DNA of 33,015 nt, taken from Candidatus Hydrogenedentota bacterium. GTDB lineage: Bacteria > Hydrogenedentota > Hydrogenedentia > Hydrogenedentales > CAILVY01. The stretch covers positions 1 to 33,015 of the forward strand of contig JAKQOG010000235.1 of the NCBI GenBank assembly GCA_029565395.1, read 5' to 3'. Below, piece after piece: positions 32,506 to 33,015 of this stretch (position 1 is its first letter; each line of letters begins with the position of its first letter). A program made the position numbers and the translations under genes. Below the pieces are notes generated by a model. That model was not told the origin of the DNA. It did not search any database and worked only from the letters and a program-made list of their open reading frames with translations.

Positions 32506-33015
32506 GTGAGACGCCCATGGGTATGGGTGGCGCTGAGCATGATGACCGGCCTCTATGCCGCGGGCATGGGCTGGATTTCAGGTATTTACTTTCCGCTAAT
32601 CATCTTGGGAATAGCCGCGCTGGTCTTTCTCTGCCTGCGTAATCTTCCCTATCGCGGCTACGCCGTGTGCATCCTCGTGTTTTTTGCCTGCGGCGCCTTG
32701 TGCTGGAATGCCCAACAAACCGGCCCCGCCGGGGACGCGCTGAGCCAATACAGTCTCGCGCATCCGGATACGGAATTTGTTCTGGAAGGCGTTGTGAGTA
32801 AAGCCTCGCTCATGTTGCCCGGTGCGGATCGCCAGCGTTGCGTGCTTTCCGTCAACCGGATGTATTCGGAGAAAGAATGGATGGCCTTGTCCGGGGGTGT
32901 GTTGATTACCTTGGGTCAACCGGACACCCCCTTGCATGCGGGGGAGCATATCCGGGTGCGCGGAAGATTGCAGCATTGGCTGGGGCCCGTGAATCACGGA
33001 ACTTCCGGCGTTGAA
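32506..33015 (+). CDS. comEC: ComEC/Rec2 DNA-uptake channel protein, N-terminal part
   Basis: This is 170 residues of an open gene that runs past the window edge. It begins with two or three hydrophobic helices (VWVALSMMTGLYAAG, FPLIILGIAALVFLCL, VCILVFFACGALC). The DUF4131-like soluble domain of ComEC follows: EFVLEGVVSKASLMLPGADRQ, GGVLITLG, then AGEHIRVRGRL and PVNHGTSGVE, which corresponds to the NPGGFD region after the OB-like fold. ComEC forms the inner-membrane channel for single-stranded DNA during natural transformation, with the competence helices and a metallo-beta-lactamase domain expected beyond 33015. The start is a GTG at 32506 with GGGAG 6 nt upstream; later in-frame ATGs (32539, 32542) lie inside the first helix. 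It is the only competence gene visible here. Confidence 0.82.
   Translation, partial: MRRPWVWVALSMMTGLYAAGMGWISGIYFPLIILGIAALVFLCLRNLPYRGYAVCILVFFACGALCWNAQQTGPAGDALSQYSLAHPDTEFVLEGVVSKASLMLPGADRQRCVLSVNRMYSEKEWMALSGGVLITLGQPDTPLHAGEHIRVRGRLQHWLGPVNHGTSGVE

Overview
The window reads as a chromosomal segment of a Gram-negative, PVC-like or Hydrogenedentes-like bacterium. I infer this from the gene content and protein style, not from a marker gene. The clues are a DUF1559-type pseudopilin, Tat-exported Gfo/Idh/MocA and TIM-barrel isomerase proteins, large secreted PQQ-like and FG-GAP beta-propellers, a MopE-repeat protein, a propeller-cytochrome c fusion, and a secreted protein with a long Gly/Glu tandem-repeat linker. 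No rRNA, tRNA, CRISPR array, phage gene or transposase gene was seen.

Layout. Positions 91-5005 (minus) hold a compact operon: GntR/YtrA-type repressor, ABC ATPase and two paralogous 12-TM-like permeases. A perfect 10+10 bp palindrome overlaps the promoter of the repressor gene, so the operon is probably self-repressed. Positions 5389-8784 (minus) hold a chorismatase/RidA-fold protein, a secreted YVTN-propeller di-haem cytochrome and a DUF2442 protein. Positions 8921-14900 (plus) hold an unrecognised barrel-like protein, a glycyl radical enzyme with no activase beside it, and an FG-GAP/VCBS lipoprotein. The convergent gap 14901-15441 is almost filled by a 444-bp nested foldback repeat. An ECF sigma factor follows on minus. 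Then, on plus, come a uroporphyrinogen-decarboxylase-family protein, a MNT nucleotidyltransferase followed by what looks like a broken HEPN partner, and a two-gene Tat-exported sugar-metabolism pair (17780-19923).

Positions 19937-32083 are all minus strand: a multidomain secreted protein with Ig domains, an SGNH-like domain that lacks its usual catalytic serine, Gly/Glu repeats and a C-terminal anchor; a MopE-repeat protein and a small Big_5-type secreted protein; a class I/II aminotransferase; a DUF1559 pseudopilin; and a 1361-aa propeller protein that carries an inserted coiled coil, a degenerate methyltransferase-like domain and a malectin-like C-terminus. The window ends on plus with a small membrane-like ORF and the 5' end of a comEC/rec2 gene, which starts at GTG and runs off the edge.

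The overall picture is a free-living heterotroph with a large exported proteome (propellers, calcium/metal-binding repeats, pseudopilins) and carbohydrate-directed periplasmic enzymes. The items most worth following up are the foldback repeat and its inserted hairpin, the truncated HEPN remnant, the pseudo-enzyme domains inside secreted proteins, the orphan glycyl radical enzyme and the repressor palindrome.
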